Origin: Paraphysomonas bandaiensis
Lineage: Eukaryota; Chrysophyceae
Assembly: GCA_965644295.1 (NCBI GenBank)
Contig: CBFFRP010000362.1
Coordinates: 186,001-250,000 of the forward strand
DNA: 64,000 bases
Direction: 5' to 3'
Under the pieces are notes generated by a model that was given only the letters and a program-made list of their open reading frames with translations, had not been told where the DNA came from and ran no database searches. Position numbers and translations under genes: made by a program. Positions within the stretch are counted from its first letter, which is position 1. Each line of letters opens with the position of its first letter. Shown here piece after piece: positions 1 through 10,300 of the stretch.

Positions 1-1227
1 GCGCTGTCTGGACTGCGTGACAAAAATAGCGAACATGCTTCGGTTCGAAAAGTAGTGAAAGCTCTGGGGAAATTAGTTGAACGTGCTCCGCCTGGAGAAA
101 TGACTCTTCAGCAGTTGGCCATGGGTCTGTCTGGTCTCAACAAATGCAATCCATCCCATGTGGAGGTGGAAAGTCTGCTGGCTAGTCTTGTTCCTCTGTT
201 CCACACATGTACAGATTCCGGGCGCATATCTGGGAAAGATGTACGCAACGTATTATTAGGGCTTAATATTACTGATTCAGGGCAGCATAAATGCTCTTTG
301 GATTGTGTTAGTGACATTGTTGATGTAATTGCGGATGCGGTTCAGGATTGTGTTGACGACTGTGTATGGACTCCTGTGGATATTTCGAAGTCTATGAGTG
401 CTTTGAAGTTTTTGGGTCATAAACCATTTTATTCCGATTCTTATTTTAAGCTTATGACTGCAATTCTGAATCACATGGACCGAATACCAGCCGAGCAATT
501 CACACACCAAGATGTGTCTAAAGCTGCTACAGGCTTGCGCGAATTGCCTCCTCATCATCCCACAGTACAGATGTGCATTGACTGCTTCGCAGACAAGATG
601 AAGTTATGCAAGGGCTCATTTAGTGGAACAGATATCAGCATTTTAGTAGTATTTGTGAGGCAGTTTTCGAATGAGTACAACGGCGTAGACGTTTTACATT
701 CAGAAGTAGGTAGACGAATCAAAGCTAATGTTCACTTAACGTTCTCTGAAATTGCCGATATATCTTATCAGCTGAGGTATTGTCAGTGCACAGAAAATGT
801 GTGCGAGATTATTATGCCATTGATTTCACGTCTTGATATGCTAACTCGTACACCCTGTTCAGAACCCCTAGCCGGGGCGGACATCTCTAAACTAGTATCT
901 GGTGTTAGCAGCATGAGCTCAAATGAACAAGGAACTCGAGACTTTGCGCGTGCTCTTGTTGGTGTACTGGATTGGTGTGGTGATATTTCAATAACGAGCT
1001 CGGATGTAGGCAGAATGTTTCAGGCCCTGCGGTGTATGAAGTCAGACAATGAGGAGTCATTAATGCTTCTCACGAGGATTACCGACTGTTTAAAACGCCA
1101 TCCAGATATGAAGTTCAATAGTGATGAGTTATATAGTGCATTGCAAGGATTGCAGAATATGTCCAGGAGCGTTGGTATCGTTCAGTCAGCTGCAGATATG
1201 ATAGAGGAAGCATCTTCCTGGGATTGA
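1..1227 (+). CDS. Helical-repeat protein with GLxxM repeats (5' partial)
   Basis: The frame is open from base 1, so the gene begins outside the window; only the last 408 codons are visible, ending at TGA 1225-1227. The protein consists of degenerate repeats of about 45-55 residues, each with an acidic-start helix of the form DIS/DVxxxLxGLxxM followed by a second amphipathic helix (LLxxLxxxL). Examples are ALSGLRDKNS, AMGLSGLNKC, LVSGVSSMSS, ALRCMKSDN and ALQGLQNMS. This looks like an alpha-solenoid. Similar GLQxM repeats occur in long protist proteins of unknown function (recalled from general knowledge). No catalytic motif, signal peptide or membrane segment is visible. I do not recognise a named family and assign no function. 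There is no intron in the visible part. Confidence 0.75.
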   Translation, partial: ALSGLRDKNSEHASVRKVVKALGKLVERAPPGEMTLQQLAMGLSGLNKCNPSHVEVESLLASLVPLFHTCTDSGRISGKDVRNVLLGLNITDSGQHKCSLDCVSDIVDVIADAVQDCVDDCVWTPVDISKSMSALKFLGHKPFYSDSYFKLMTAILNHMDRIPAEQFTHQDVSKAATGLRELPPHHPTVQMCIDCFADKMKLCKGSFSGTDISILVVFVRQFSNEYNGVDVLHSEVGRRIKANVHLTFSEIADISYQLRYCQCTENVCEIIMPLISRLDMLTRTPCSEPLAGADISKLVSGVSSMSSNEQGTRDFARALVGVLDWCGDISITSSDVGRMFQALRCMKSDNEESLMLLTRITDCLKRHPDMKFNSDELYSALQGLQNMSRSVGIVQSAADMIEEASSWD

Positions 1228-1699
1228 TACTATCAGACTTCGTTATGTTATTTTTGTTCTTAACATATTGGTGTATAAAGCTATCTTTAGTATAAATAAT
1301 ATATTCTATTTTTTTATTTACAATCCGTATGATGCAGTGACGAGTTTGGAATTTTTCGTCTCATCATGAGTAGCACCAAGGGTATCGTATCTATTTTATT
1401 TTACTCTACGAAACACGGAATGACCTTATGCTCGAGTCTATACGTATTGAAAACACACCTTTTGTGCGCAACACAATGTAGTACCGATAATCTGGGTGGT
1501 GGATTGACTGCTCTGTACTGTTTCCATCCAACGACAGGTGTTGGTCCGCTACGTACCACAGGCACCACTCTAGATCTCTAGATAAGAGCTTCACTACTAT
1601 ATTTAATTAGGTCTTCAACATCATGAGAATAGGTAGTAGTAAATGTCTTATTATTAGCAATGGGTGTTTATGACTCAAGACTACTTTAGAATTGCACTT

Positions 1700-1795
1700 T
1701 AACTAACTAGTGCTTAACTCTGATATCCTATTCTTTAACGATACAAAAGCTGATTGTGCGTCACCGCAAGCACCAGGGTGCAACCACTCTCGCTT
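1700..1795 (-). repeat. Dispersed repeat R1, copy 1 (inverted)
   Basis: The reverse complement of this stretch matches 32238-32352 and 57130-57245. The best conserved part is about 1754-1790, which carries the inverse of GGTTGCACC, GGTGCTTGCGG and CGCACAA. This is the most diverged of the three copies. No open frame is shared, so a non-coding repeat is the simplest reading. Confidence 0.6.
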
Positions 1796-2362
1796 TGCAA
1801 ACCTAGATACATAGGTACAAGAAGTATCGTCTTTAAGTAATATTAGTCAAACATGGGGGAAAAGAATCCCACGATTTTTATGCGGTATATGCAGATATAC
1901 GGTATATGGCCGGAGAGTATATTCTTGAATTCTCGACACATAATTACAGAGTTGATACATATATATATATACTGCACACTGTCTTGTTTAAAAAATTCAA
2001 ATCAATTAATTGTTTTGCAGCCCTGTCCACTGTACACTACACAGTATTGCTTTGCACTAGGTGTTCAGTATGTAATGTTATGTAGTACTAGTTCTTATCT
2101 AATACTGTGATCTGACTTTTTTATATATGAATATGTCATATTTCTTTGTTATCATATAAATAGTCATACATTCAATAATATTCGAAACCAATATTCATAC
2201 TTGATATATATGTTCTAATTACATGCCTGATGAGTGTGTTGTTCTGTAACGTAACATTAAATATTTATAAAATATTTTCAAAATGATAGTATTGTTTTAA
2301 TGTAATCATATATTTGATTACGGACAGAAAATAAACTTTCGTTGAGTGCTATAAAATATATG

Positions 2363-2577
2363 GTGCCTATTATTAGACTATATGGTGCCTATAAAAAATA
2401 TACTAGTCACAGCATAACTGGTGAAACACCTAATCATTAAATATTTCATATTTTCGGTTCACAATGACTAGAATAACTAGGTGTTCATGGTATTCACCTA
2501 GCCATCAATTAATGAATGCCCCAAAACTAGTGTGTCTAGGTAGTTTACCTATTTAAGTAGGTTGAATAATATATCCC
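2363..2577. mobile_element. Decayed short copy of the CCTAGTC transposon family
   Basis: The left part (GCCTATTATTAGAC, then CTAGTCACAG and CATATTTTCGGTT) aligns with the left end of the element at 41778. The right end (GGTTGAATAATATATCCC) matches its right end GGTTGAATAATATTTCCC. The internal 1.9 kb is missing, so this is a MITE-like deletion derivative. No clear target duplication is visible. Confidence 0.55.
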
Positions 2578-3160
2578 TTTACCTATTAATAAAAAGGATT
2601 GAATTATAGATTCTAGTAGCTAGTAAGGCAGCAATAAAACAAGGATATGACTGTGGTTGTATTCGCTCGGTATCTTATTGAGTTTCAAAATTTTTGGTAA
2701 CATTCTCACCACAATATATAAAAACATGTATAATAGTTTATGTAGCTAGATTAATTTATTCATATACAATCACTATCTGACACCTACCGCCATTCTCCTA
2801 TTAAAATGCGAAAGCATAGTAATTAACTAACAGACTGACACAAGTAATGTATTTATGTCGCGTTGCCCGCTACACTCGAGCTACTTCTATCAGTATACTG
2901 CTAACTGCTAAGTAAATACTATGTATTGTCTTTGCGTCTTTACCTTGTGCTTGTGTACATATCTTTCACGCATCGCTGCTTTATGCCTACGGAATAAAAT
3001 GATGTCCATATTTCATTGCCCCACCTCGGTAGAGCGAACCAACAGTACTGCTTAGTCGACGCTAGTTTAAGTTTATGACTACATTGATTGCTAACTACTT
3101 ACGAACTTCATGCAAGAAATACATGACTGTGATCCCAAAACACAGCAGTAAGTAGAATAT

Positions 3161-3679
3161 CTAAGCATTCTTCTCTGCCCTTTCTCTTCTACTCCTCGCA
3201 ATAGTTTCTGCATCGAAATCCAAACGAGGCTCCTTCCAGAGAATTTCGTAAAGCCTATGTTTCTTTTTCTTCGACTTCTGTTGACACGACACAGCACGAA
3301 TAATATCGCCTACGCGGCAAATTTCTTCCTCGTCATGTATCATTACTTTCTTAGTATATCTCAGATATGCTTTGTACTTGGAGATATATTTGCGCTTCTG
3401 AACGGCTATGGTGCAGCTCTTTGCACACTTGGTGGCAACAACTTTACCGACCATCGACTGTCTTATTCTCTTCTTCTCCTCATAGGCTTTCGTCACATCT
3501 GATATTTCTTTCTTATACTCATCTTCCAATCCAGCACACATCGTCCGAACGATCTGTAATCAATAACCATGAGATAAAGGAGAGTGATGAGATGAGATGC
3601 TTACATTCAGACGGACCGTATTGAGGCCCTGGAACAACTGCATCTTGGACCCCTGAACCCTTGATAATGCAGAAAACAT
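3161..3679 (-). CDS. Mitochondrial small-subunit ribosomal protein uS17
   Basis: Two exons: 3605-3679 and 3161-3553, with a 51-bp GTAAGC...TACAG intron; 155 aa. The N-terminal part (MFSALSRVQGSKMQLF...) is basic, hydroxylated and free of acidic residues, as expected of a mitochondrial presequence. The core is recognisably uS17: GKVVATKCAKSCTIAV, then RKYISKYKAYLRYTKKVMIH with the conserved DEEE, and CRVGDIIRAV. uS17 binds 16S/12S rRNA early in small-subunit assembly. The presequence and a lysine-rich tail favour the mitochondrial over the cytosolic S11 form. The gene is head-to-head with the hydrolase at 4235. The start chosen is the only ATG in the first exon that gives a presequence. Confidence 0.85.
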
Positions 3680-4234
3680 GGCTCTAGATATTGTGCGAGC
3701 GGCGGGGTGTATTTATATGAGAGAGGAGTGTGATGGCGTGGCCTCTTCGTATTAAACACTGATTATCAGTCAGTCATATAGCAGTATGCTTGTGTATGCG
3801 TGTATCGTATATGGGATACAGTGGTATGCTATGGTATGGTGTGGTGTGGTATGGTGTGGTATACTGAACACTACGCTGCTGTGCACTGGGCATCTTCATA
3901 TTCTATGGAGGGGTGTACAATGCACTCCGAGTGGTATACTGCTGTACTCTGTCTATACACACCAGTGGACCATAGTATACGTATACTATACACGGTATAC
4001 AGAAAGATGTACAGGACTGGCGAGAGATGTGTGTGTATATGCGTATACAGAGTATACGGCACAGCTCTCCATATAGGCACACAGCACACATAGTCTGTAG
4101 CTGTAGCAAGAACATCATCATCTTCATCGTCTCCAGAGCCTCCAGAGCCTCCTTGTGAACAGAACTGCATCTGTGTATCTTGTTATTTTCATTCGAAGCA
4201 TTCTACCTGCATACAGCAGATCTATCACACTGAT
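3680..4234. promoter_or_regulatory. Divergent intergenic region (uS17m / hydrolase)
   Basis: This 555-bp spacer between two outward-facing start codons probably holds both promoters. It is rich in the recurring motif: GGTATACTGCTGTACTC near 3931-3947, GTATACGTATAC near 3976, GTATACAG near 4002 and 4044, and ATACAGCAG near 4211. A (TGGTGTGGTA)n-like purine/GT run lies at 3830-3862. Six-frame open stretches here follow from the low-complexity composition and are not genes. Confidence 0.5.
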
Positions 4235-5165
4235 ATGACGTCACCGCTCCATCGATTCGCCTCTATGGTCTTAGCGGACGGGAGGCACCTGGCGTGGAGG
4301 TAGATCGGTGGATATCTCACTCATGTTGTGCCTGATATATATGCAATGCAGAGAGTACGGAACCCCTTCAGGATTTCCAGTGATATTCTTTCATGGTAAT
4401 CTGAACTCCCGTATATTTCAACCCATGTGGAACCAAACCAGTGAGGCGACAAAGACAGCTGGAGCTCGTGTCATTGCGATCGATCGTCCAGGTTATGGAA
4501 ACTCAACCTACCACCCCGATCGCAGCTATTCCTCTTGTGCGGATGATACCCTGCAGTTGGCTAATCACCTACGGCTTCCTCAATTCGCAGTCCTGGGGTA
4601 TTCTAGCGGTGGTCCCTGTGCCATGTCCTGTGCGGTTCGACTCTCTTCTCGTATTGCTGGCTGTGGACTGATCTGCCCTGATGGCCCCTACCGTGCTATT
4701 AGTGATGGAATGGTACAGCAGATGTTTGGTTCTGACAATGTCACTCAGGAGTACAATCTCCAGCGTACGCAGAGAGAATATAAGTCGTTAATTGAATCTT
4801 ATACCTCTATGAGTAAGCCTGATCGCAAAGAGTTGGCATTGGCTGATATTGAACTTGCTGCTGCTCAGGGACTTGACAAGGGCCCAACACAAGATGGATT
4901 ACTGGAGAGTTCTCCTTGGGATTTCGACGTAAAGGATCTTGGTTCTGGTGATCTGACGGATAGTCCTTCTATGCCGGTGCTTCTGTGGCACGGTGTGGAC
5001 GATGATACTGTCCCAATATCCGTAGCTAGATGGATATCTCATCGATGTCCAGCTATCCGTCCAGCATATATCGAGGGTGAATCCCACAGCATGATCAGGC
5101 GCAGGTGGAAAACCATTCTGGATGAGTTGTTATTGGCTGTTCGCGAGCAAAAGAGTCGCAGCTAG
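4235..5165 (+). CDS. Alpha/beta-hydrolase fold protein
   Basis: Two exons: 4235-4299 and 4352-5165, with a 52-bp intron; 292 aa. Splicing restores the usual family start, ADGRHLAWREYGTPSGFP followed by the oxyanion strand VIFFHGN. The catalytic triad is visible: Ser in the nucleophile elbow GYSSGG, Asp in WHGVDDDTVP, and His in EGESHSM near the C-terminus. DRPGYGNS after the third strand is typical of epoxide-hydrolase/esterase-like members. A second in-frame ATG at 4265 gives a protein 10 residues shorter. No signal peptide or membrane span is seen, so it is probably cytosolic. Substrate cannot be told. The unspliced reading from 4308 is rejected because it replaces the conserved REYG lead-in with intron sequence. 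Confidence 0.85.
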
Positions 5166-7393
5166 CTGACGTTTCCGGACTGCACTCTTCTAGTCATTGC
5201 TGTTTACTAGCAGCTAAACTAGCTTATAGATCAGTTTGGCACGCTGAATTATTTTGAAAATGTTCGCATTTACTGCAAAACAATAAACGAAGTTGACACA
5301 AAAATCATACTTCTCAATTATAACGTGTTGACAGCCTTGAATATTTGCATAGTAGTCTAACTAATTTTCTTGTCTCATTTGTCGTAGTACTACTAATAAT
5401 GTATCGTATTAACGTTTCAATGATAAAAGAAAATTAAAGAGACTGATTGACGAATGGTTTTGTATTCATTCTGGGAGCTGATCCCTCAATATGAAACTAA
5501 GCCTGACCTACATATTACTTATGCTAAACGTAAGTCACTTACACTTTATGTAGTACTGGTACCAAAACGTTCAGTGAGTACAGTCATCATAGCTATAAGA
5601 AGTTGTTTGAAGTCCGTTTGCATAACTTCTATCTTTTCACTTCAATTTGCTAGAGGTATCTGAGTATGTATTATGTATATACACAGTGGTCTGTTGTCTG
5701 TTTGTATATACTATATACGTATATAAAATATACACTGTCACACTTGTTACAAAAATTTACGTTTGTATTGGAATGAGTACAACACTTTATAGTATTCCAT
5801 ATTTCTTTATTACTAATCATATCATTTACATGGATAATCAAAAGCTTACAGCAACGAATATTCTAACACCGTGTGTGAGAATCGAATGTCAAATGCACTC
5901 ATTCGTAGTGAAGAAGTACACACTTTGACTTATGGCTCAGAAACAGTCACCAACGTAGTATAGACAAGTATGTGTGCTGATGATATAGGTAGCAGTATGT
6001 TATGTATATGACGGGATAAAGCTCGGAAACTGCAATAACATGACTCTGATGAAGAATCATTCGAAGACTATGTCAGCCACTCCACAGGTTTAAGAAATAA
6101 TGAAATATACAATGTGTTTACAGCACGAAGTAGGGGGCTAATTCAGCCCCCTAATTTCCAATCTTTTGTGACATGAAAAGTTTACATAGGGTATCAGTTA
6201 CAGACTTTGAGAATATCAGGAGCAGTGCTAGACTGACTTATAATCCTTGCCTGATGAATAATGAACAATCGAATTCCCCGTAGAGCGGGTTGGTTTCAAC
6301 AAAAAGGCAATCATCCTATATCTACATTGTGCCGTTTTGCCACGAATGCAATAAAAAATGAGGCCAACTTGCGACCAATCGTATAAAGCACACCACATCG
6401 TAATTCTATTTTTACTTCTATTATTCAATATCTTGGGATTGAATGAAAGCATTACATTACATTTCAACTTCTATGTTTTGTTCTTTTCTGATGCATACTT
6501 CTGTCAAACTATAATTTTACTTTGTCAATATTATTCAGTAAATAGCAATATACTTTTCTCACGCTATGTTCTGTTTCATCAAGATTGTGTAATAATTCTG
6601 TTAAATTATCTCCATCTCTCTGCTGAAAAATATATTCCGGAGGTAGGAATATTTTACCACTCTTGTAGAATACACCACAACACTCATTAGATATATAAAT
6701 TTTCAAATTGAAATAAAATAGAATATTATTCATACTTATTTCTGTTTTCATAGGCACTAGGGTAAAAATTCATATAACACATAAAAATACATACACTGGT
6801 AGGCCACCATGTCTTTTCCAGAACACGATCTGGCGTTTACACCTGAGTTTGCTGTTTCTATACTTTTCTAGCTGCTCCTACCAGCGTTACACATTGGGAT
6901 GAGTAAAACGTAAATATCTGAATGTTGAACGCACTCAATATTCAAATACTAAACGTATAATCTACACCTCTTATCATTCATTGATATTCGCTGCATAAAA
7001 AATTACAGAACAATATTATCAGATCTTAGATAGACACGATCATATGCTATCAAAGTATTTCAATTTCTCTAGCATAATTAATATCATATCATTATTCATG
7101 TACACAGCCTTTAACTACTGAATTCTTCAAGTAACTGACATAATTCAAATATCTTTTCGAAATACAGCTTGCTCAAAAGCAGCAAAACTCAACAATGGTG
7201 TCTGTATGTAAATACTTGAAGACCAAATGCCATTGTAACACATATGATCCTACACTCGTTATTTTTAGAGACCGCTGATATTTAGAGAATACAAAGTCAT
7301 TTCTACAATAGATACCACAGCGCATGTAATCAGGTAAATACAACAATATATTACAAAATGATATCGAAATGTGCACCAGATCCAGGGCGTGAG
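5166..7393. other. Intergenic between convergent 3' ends
   Basis: About 2.2 kb of AT-rich sequence between the stop codons of the hydrolase and the dynein. Several short open frames occur but none looks like protein, and no RNA gene is recognised. The only distinct structure is the GC-rich perfect hairpin at 6131-6153. Confidence 0.6.
6131..6153. repeat. Perfect GC-rich hairpin in AT-rich intergene
   Basis: TAGGGGGCT, a 5-base loop AATTC, then AGCCCCCTA: a 9-bp perfect stem. It lies between two convergent genes, about 1 kb from each stop codon. Confidence 0.7.
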
Positions 7394-10300
7394 TTACTTC
7401 GGTAAATGCCATTTCGGACAGCTGTACATGGCTACATTACGCTTTGCCCATTCAGCTGTGTCGCAGGTGGAGGGCATAGCTACCATTAAAAAAGGTATTT
7501 GATGGTCAAACGATTGGTATGTTATATCTGCAGGTATGCTGTTCGCTGTAGGGAAATCTGGTGTCACGTATAGCGGACACTGGAAATCATCAGGGCTAAA
7601 GGGATCGTCCACTGTTGCTGTAATTGTCAAATGAAGTTCCTGTTAACAAAGGTTTGAGGTGCACTAATTACAAATATATTTATAAAATATTAATTCTACT
7701 ACTGTCAATATATATAATACCTGAGTAATCTGAGAAGCTGTGAAAGGGTACATGAAGTCAATGCTATACTTCTGCTGCTCCCATCTGGCATTAGCGAGAT
7801 GGACTGCAGACACAACTACAGAATAAGAAGAGCTCACCGGCGAGTTATTTTGAGAGTACAGTTTTGACAGTGCTATATTACGTTCCGCCGCCGTGCCAGG
7901 CATATCATGAACTCTCGTTTCAAGCTTCACATTATCAATCGGAGTTTGCAGTTTTCTTGCAAGTGTATCTTTGATAACAAACAGCAAAGCAGAGGGGTTT
8001 TGAAGAAGATGAAGTTTAACACAGTCTGGTTGTCTACTAGTATACCACGACGACAACATCGAACGACGCTCACGCAATTGACCAACCCATTCTTCTAGAG
8101 AAACGCAAGGTGGATTCGTATCACTATAGCACCGCAGCCAAGATGGTGGCACTTCACTTCTACTTAACGACTCATAAAAATGTGCCGCAGAAGGCGGACA
8201 AGTGCTTAAACACATCATATCCTCAATATGCCTCTTGAAGTATAACACACAGCTGTTGAAGCATACAACTTCAAGTAATGCAAACTTCCAGAGTTGATCG
8301 TCTACTGTTTTTTTTCTTGCTGTTTTACTACCTTCTACAAGTCTATGGGATCGTTTTCGAGATGATAAAATGCTGCCACTACTGGGAAGGCGGCTCAATG
8401 GAGTCCCAATCTTGTGACGGCTGCTCAAGGTCATAGCTTCGCTCGACTCAATAGCAATAGGGATTGGTAGAAGTTTCAAAATAACTGACAAATAATCCTT
8501 AAAACAACCCACAACGTAAGAATTAACTCCATAGTTGACAGGAGGTAGACCAGACCGTATACTAAATGCATCATTGAAACCTACAACACAATGCAACTGA
8601 GATTGTGAGAGCTCACCAGAGGTACAGCCTAGGAAGTCTACAACGCCGACATCTCGAGTGTGGTCTTCCAGTAGAGATTGTACACTAACAGTGAAGTCAT
8701 CAAGGCTTGCACGATCCATTGAGCTTGGAAGAGGGAGAACTCCGAGAAGGTAGTACTCCTCACTGCTATCTAAGCTACCTGGTGTAAAGTAATTCTCAAA
8801 CTCTGCTTCAATCATACGAATCGCTAGAGTGTTATCAACTAACACAGTGTACAAACTATCCACCAGTTGTCCGAGCAGGACACGAAGCGTTTCCGCATAA
8901 GCATCCGTATGATAAAGTGTCCTGAATTGCATAATAGTTTTCGTTGCATGTCGAAGCGTGTCGTCACCAATCGAGGAAATGTGCTCACACACACGGAGCA
9001 AAACTGCTGTGTGAAACAACGCCAGTATCCAGTAGACTCTCGCTGTTCCTCTTGGAATCCGACGGTTAGACTCCTTAGATATCTTCAAGATATGCTCGTC
9101 ATGAAATGCCATTATCACAATCACAACGTGATTCAGCACTTCAACGTAATTTTTCATCAGCAGAATCGGGGTATAGCAGCGCATGTATACAGTACCAGTA
9201 TCAGTAACCTCATTGTTGTACGAAAGTCGAATTAACTCGATGCTCTCCACTGCACAATTACCATTGAGGTTTAGAAGAGCAGGGAGTAGATCACTTTCCA
9301 AATTATATAGCTTAGGTCTCCCAGGATGAGCAACAACATGAACAGATTGAAAAGGTGTAATATTGATACTGGAACGTTGAGCCGGAGAGCTCATATCTGC
9401 CGCAGAGCCACTGCGTGACCTCATTAGGGGGGTACTTTCAGACAGGGTATCAGTGTGAACGCTGCCATGCTTGGATGATATATCCCATGATACCATCGAA
9501 TTCGAGATTGGCCAAAACTGCACAGACGGTGAGTCCAAAAGGCTACATTTATCAGCCCAACTACCAGCCCTCTCCATTGCTCCACTAATCGATGTATCAA
9601 ATGCTTGTGAATAGTTCTGAAAAATACTTATAGTTTTTGCATGTTCAGTATTTAGAGCCGACAACCGTTGTACCAATTTGCGATGGGTACAACTCTGGGT
9701 GCTGTTCTGACGATCGATTTCCGGGATTTTCCAGTCGCTTAAATTTAAGATAGTGGCATCGATAAAGCTATCTACAGCTAGAGGCTTCAATGCCAATATT
9801 ATCAACAGATTTTCAATCCAGTTTAACTGATCTAGACAGCCTTGAGGCATAGGAAGGACATGCTGAGGCTTCGAGTATGCATTGGCCCATGCTTCTAACT
9901 CTGGTGCAAAATCCACCAAGAGGGAAAGTACATATTCTACAGATTCTGAACAACATATCTCTGTCCATTTCGTGTGAATATAAGTAAGTGCTTCTTCTAA
10001 ACATAATTTTGTCTCTGGAGATATACATGTCTGCATACCTCGTCGCTTACAACGTATTAAACCAAGTGATCCAATATACTTTTGAAATATACTTAACACA
10101 CAAGATATGTGGTCAGTCCGGTTGTTACTGTCGGATAAATTAAGATTTGCTACAATACTCAGCTGAAGATAATACACATCTCTTCCTGGAAGTTGTTTGA
10201 CAAGGTCAATGTAACAGTTGTCTAAAACCTCAATCAAAACTTTACGAAGAGAAGTGGATTGGTAGCTCACAATTATATCAAGTACAAGCTGTACAATTCT

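Larger units (their letters stand above)
1228..3160. other. Intergenic, AT-rich, with two repeat relics
   Basis: Between the 3' end of the helical-repeat gene and the 3' end of uS17m. No coding region is supported; the short open frames have no recognisable protein character. The stretch holds an inverted copy of a dispersed repeat (about 1700-1795) and a decayed copy of the CCTAGTC transposon family (about 2363-2577), described separately. Confidence 0.6.

Noticed and set aside
3786-4170. Several 70-99 codon open frames between uS17m and the hydrolase
   Set aside because: They lie in low-complexity TGGTA/GTATAC-rich promoter sequence and overlap on both strands with no protein-like composition.
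6131-6153. Bacterial-type intrinsic terminator
   Set aside because: No T-run follows the hairpin and the window is eukaryotic nuclear DNA.
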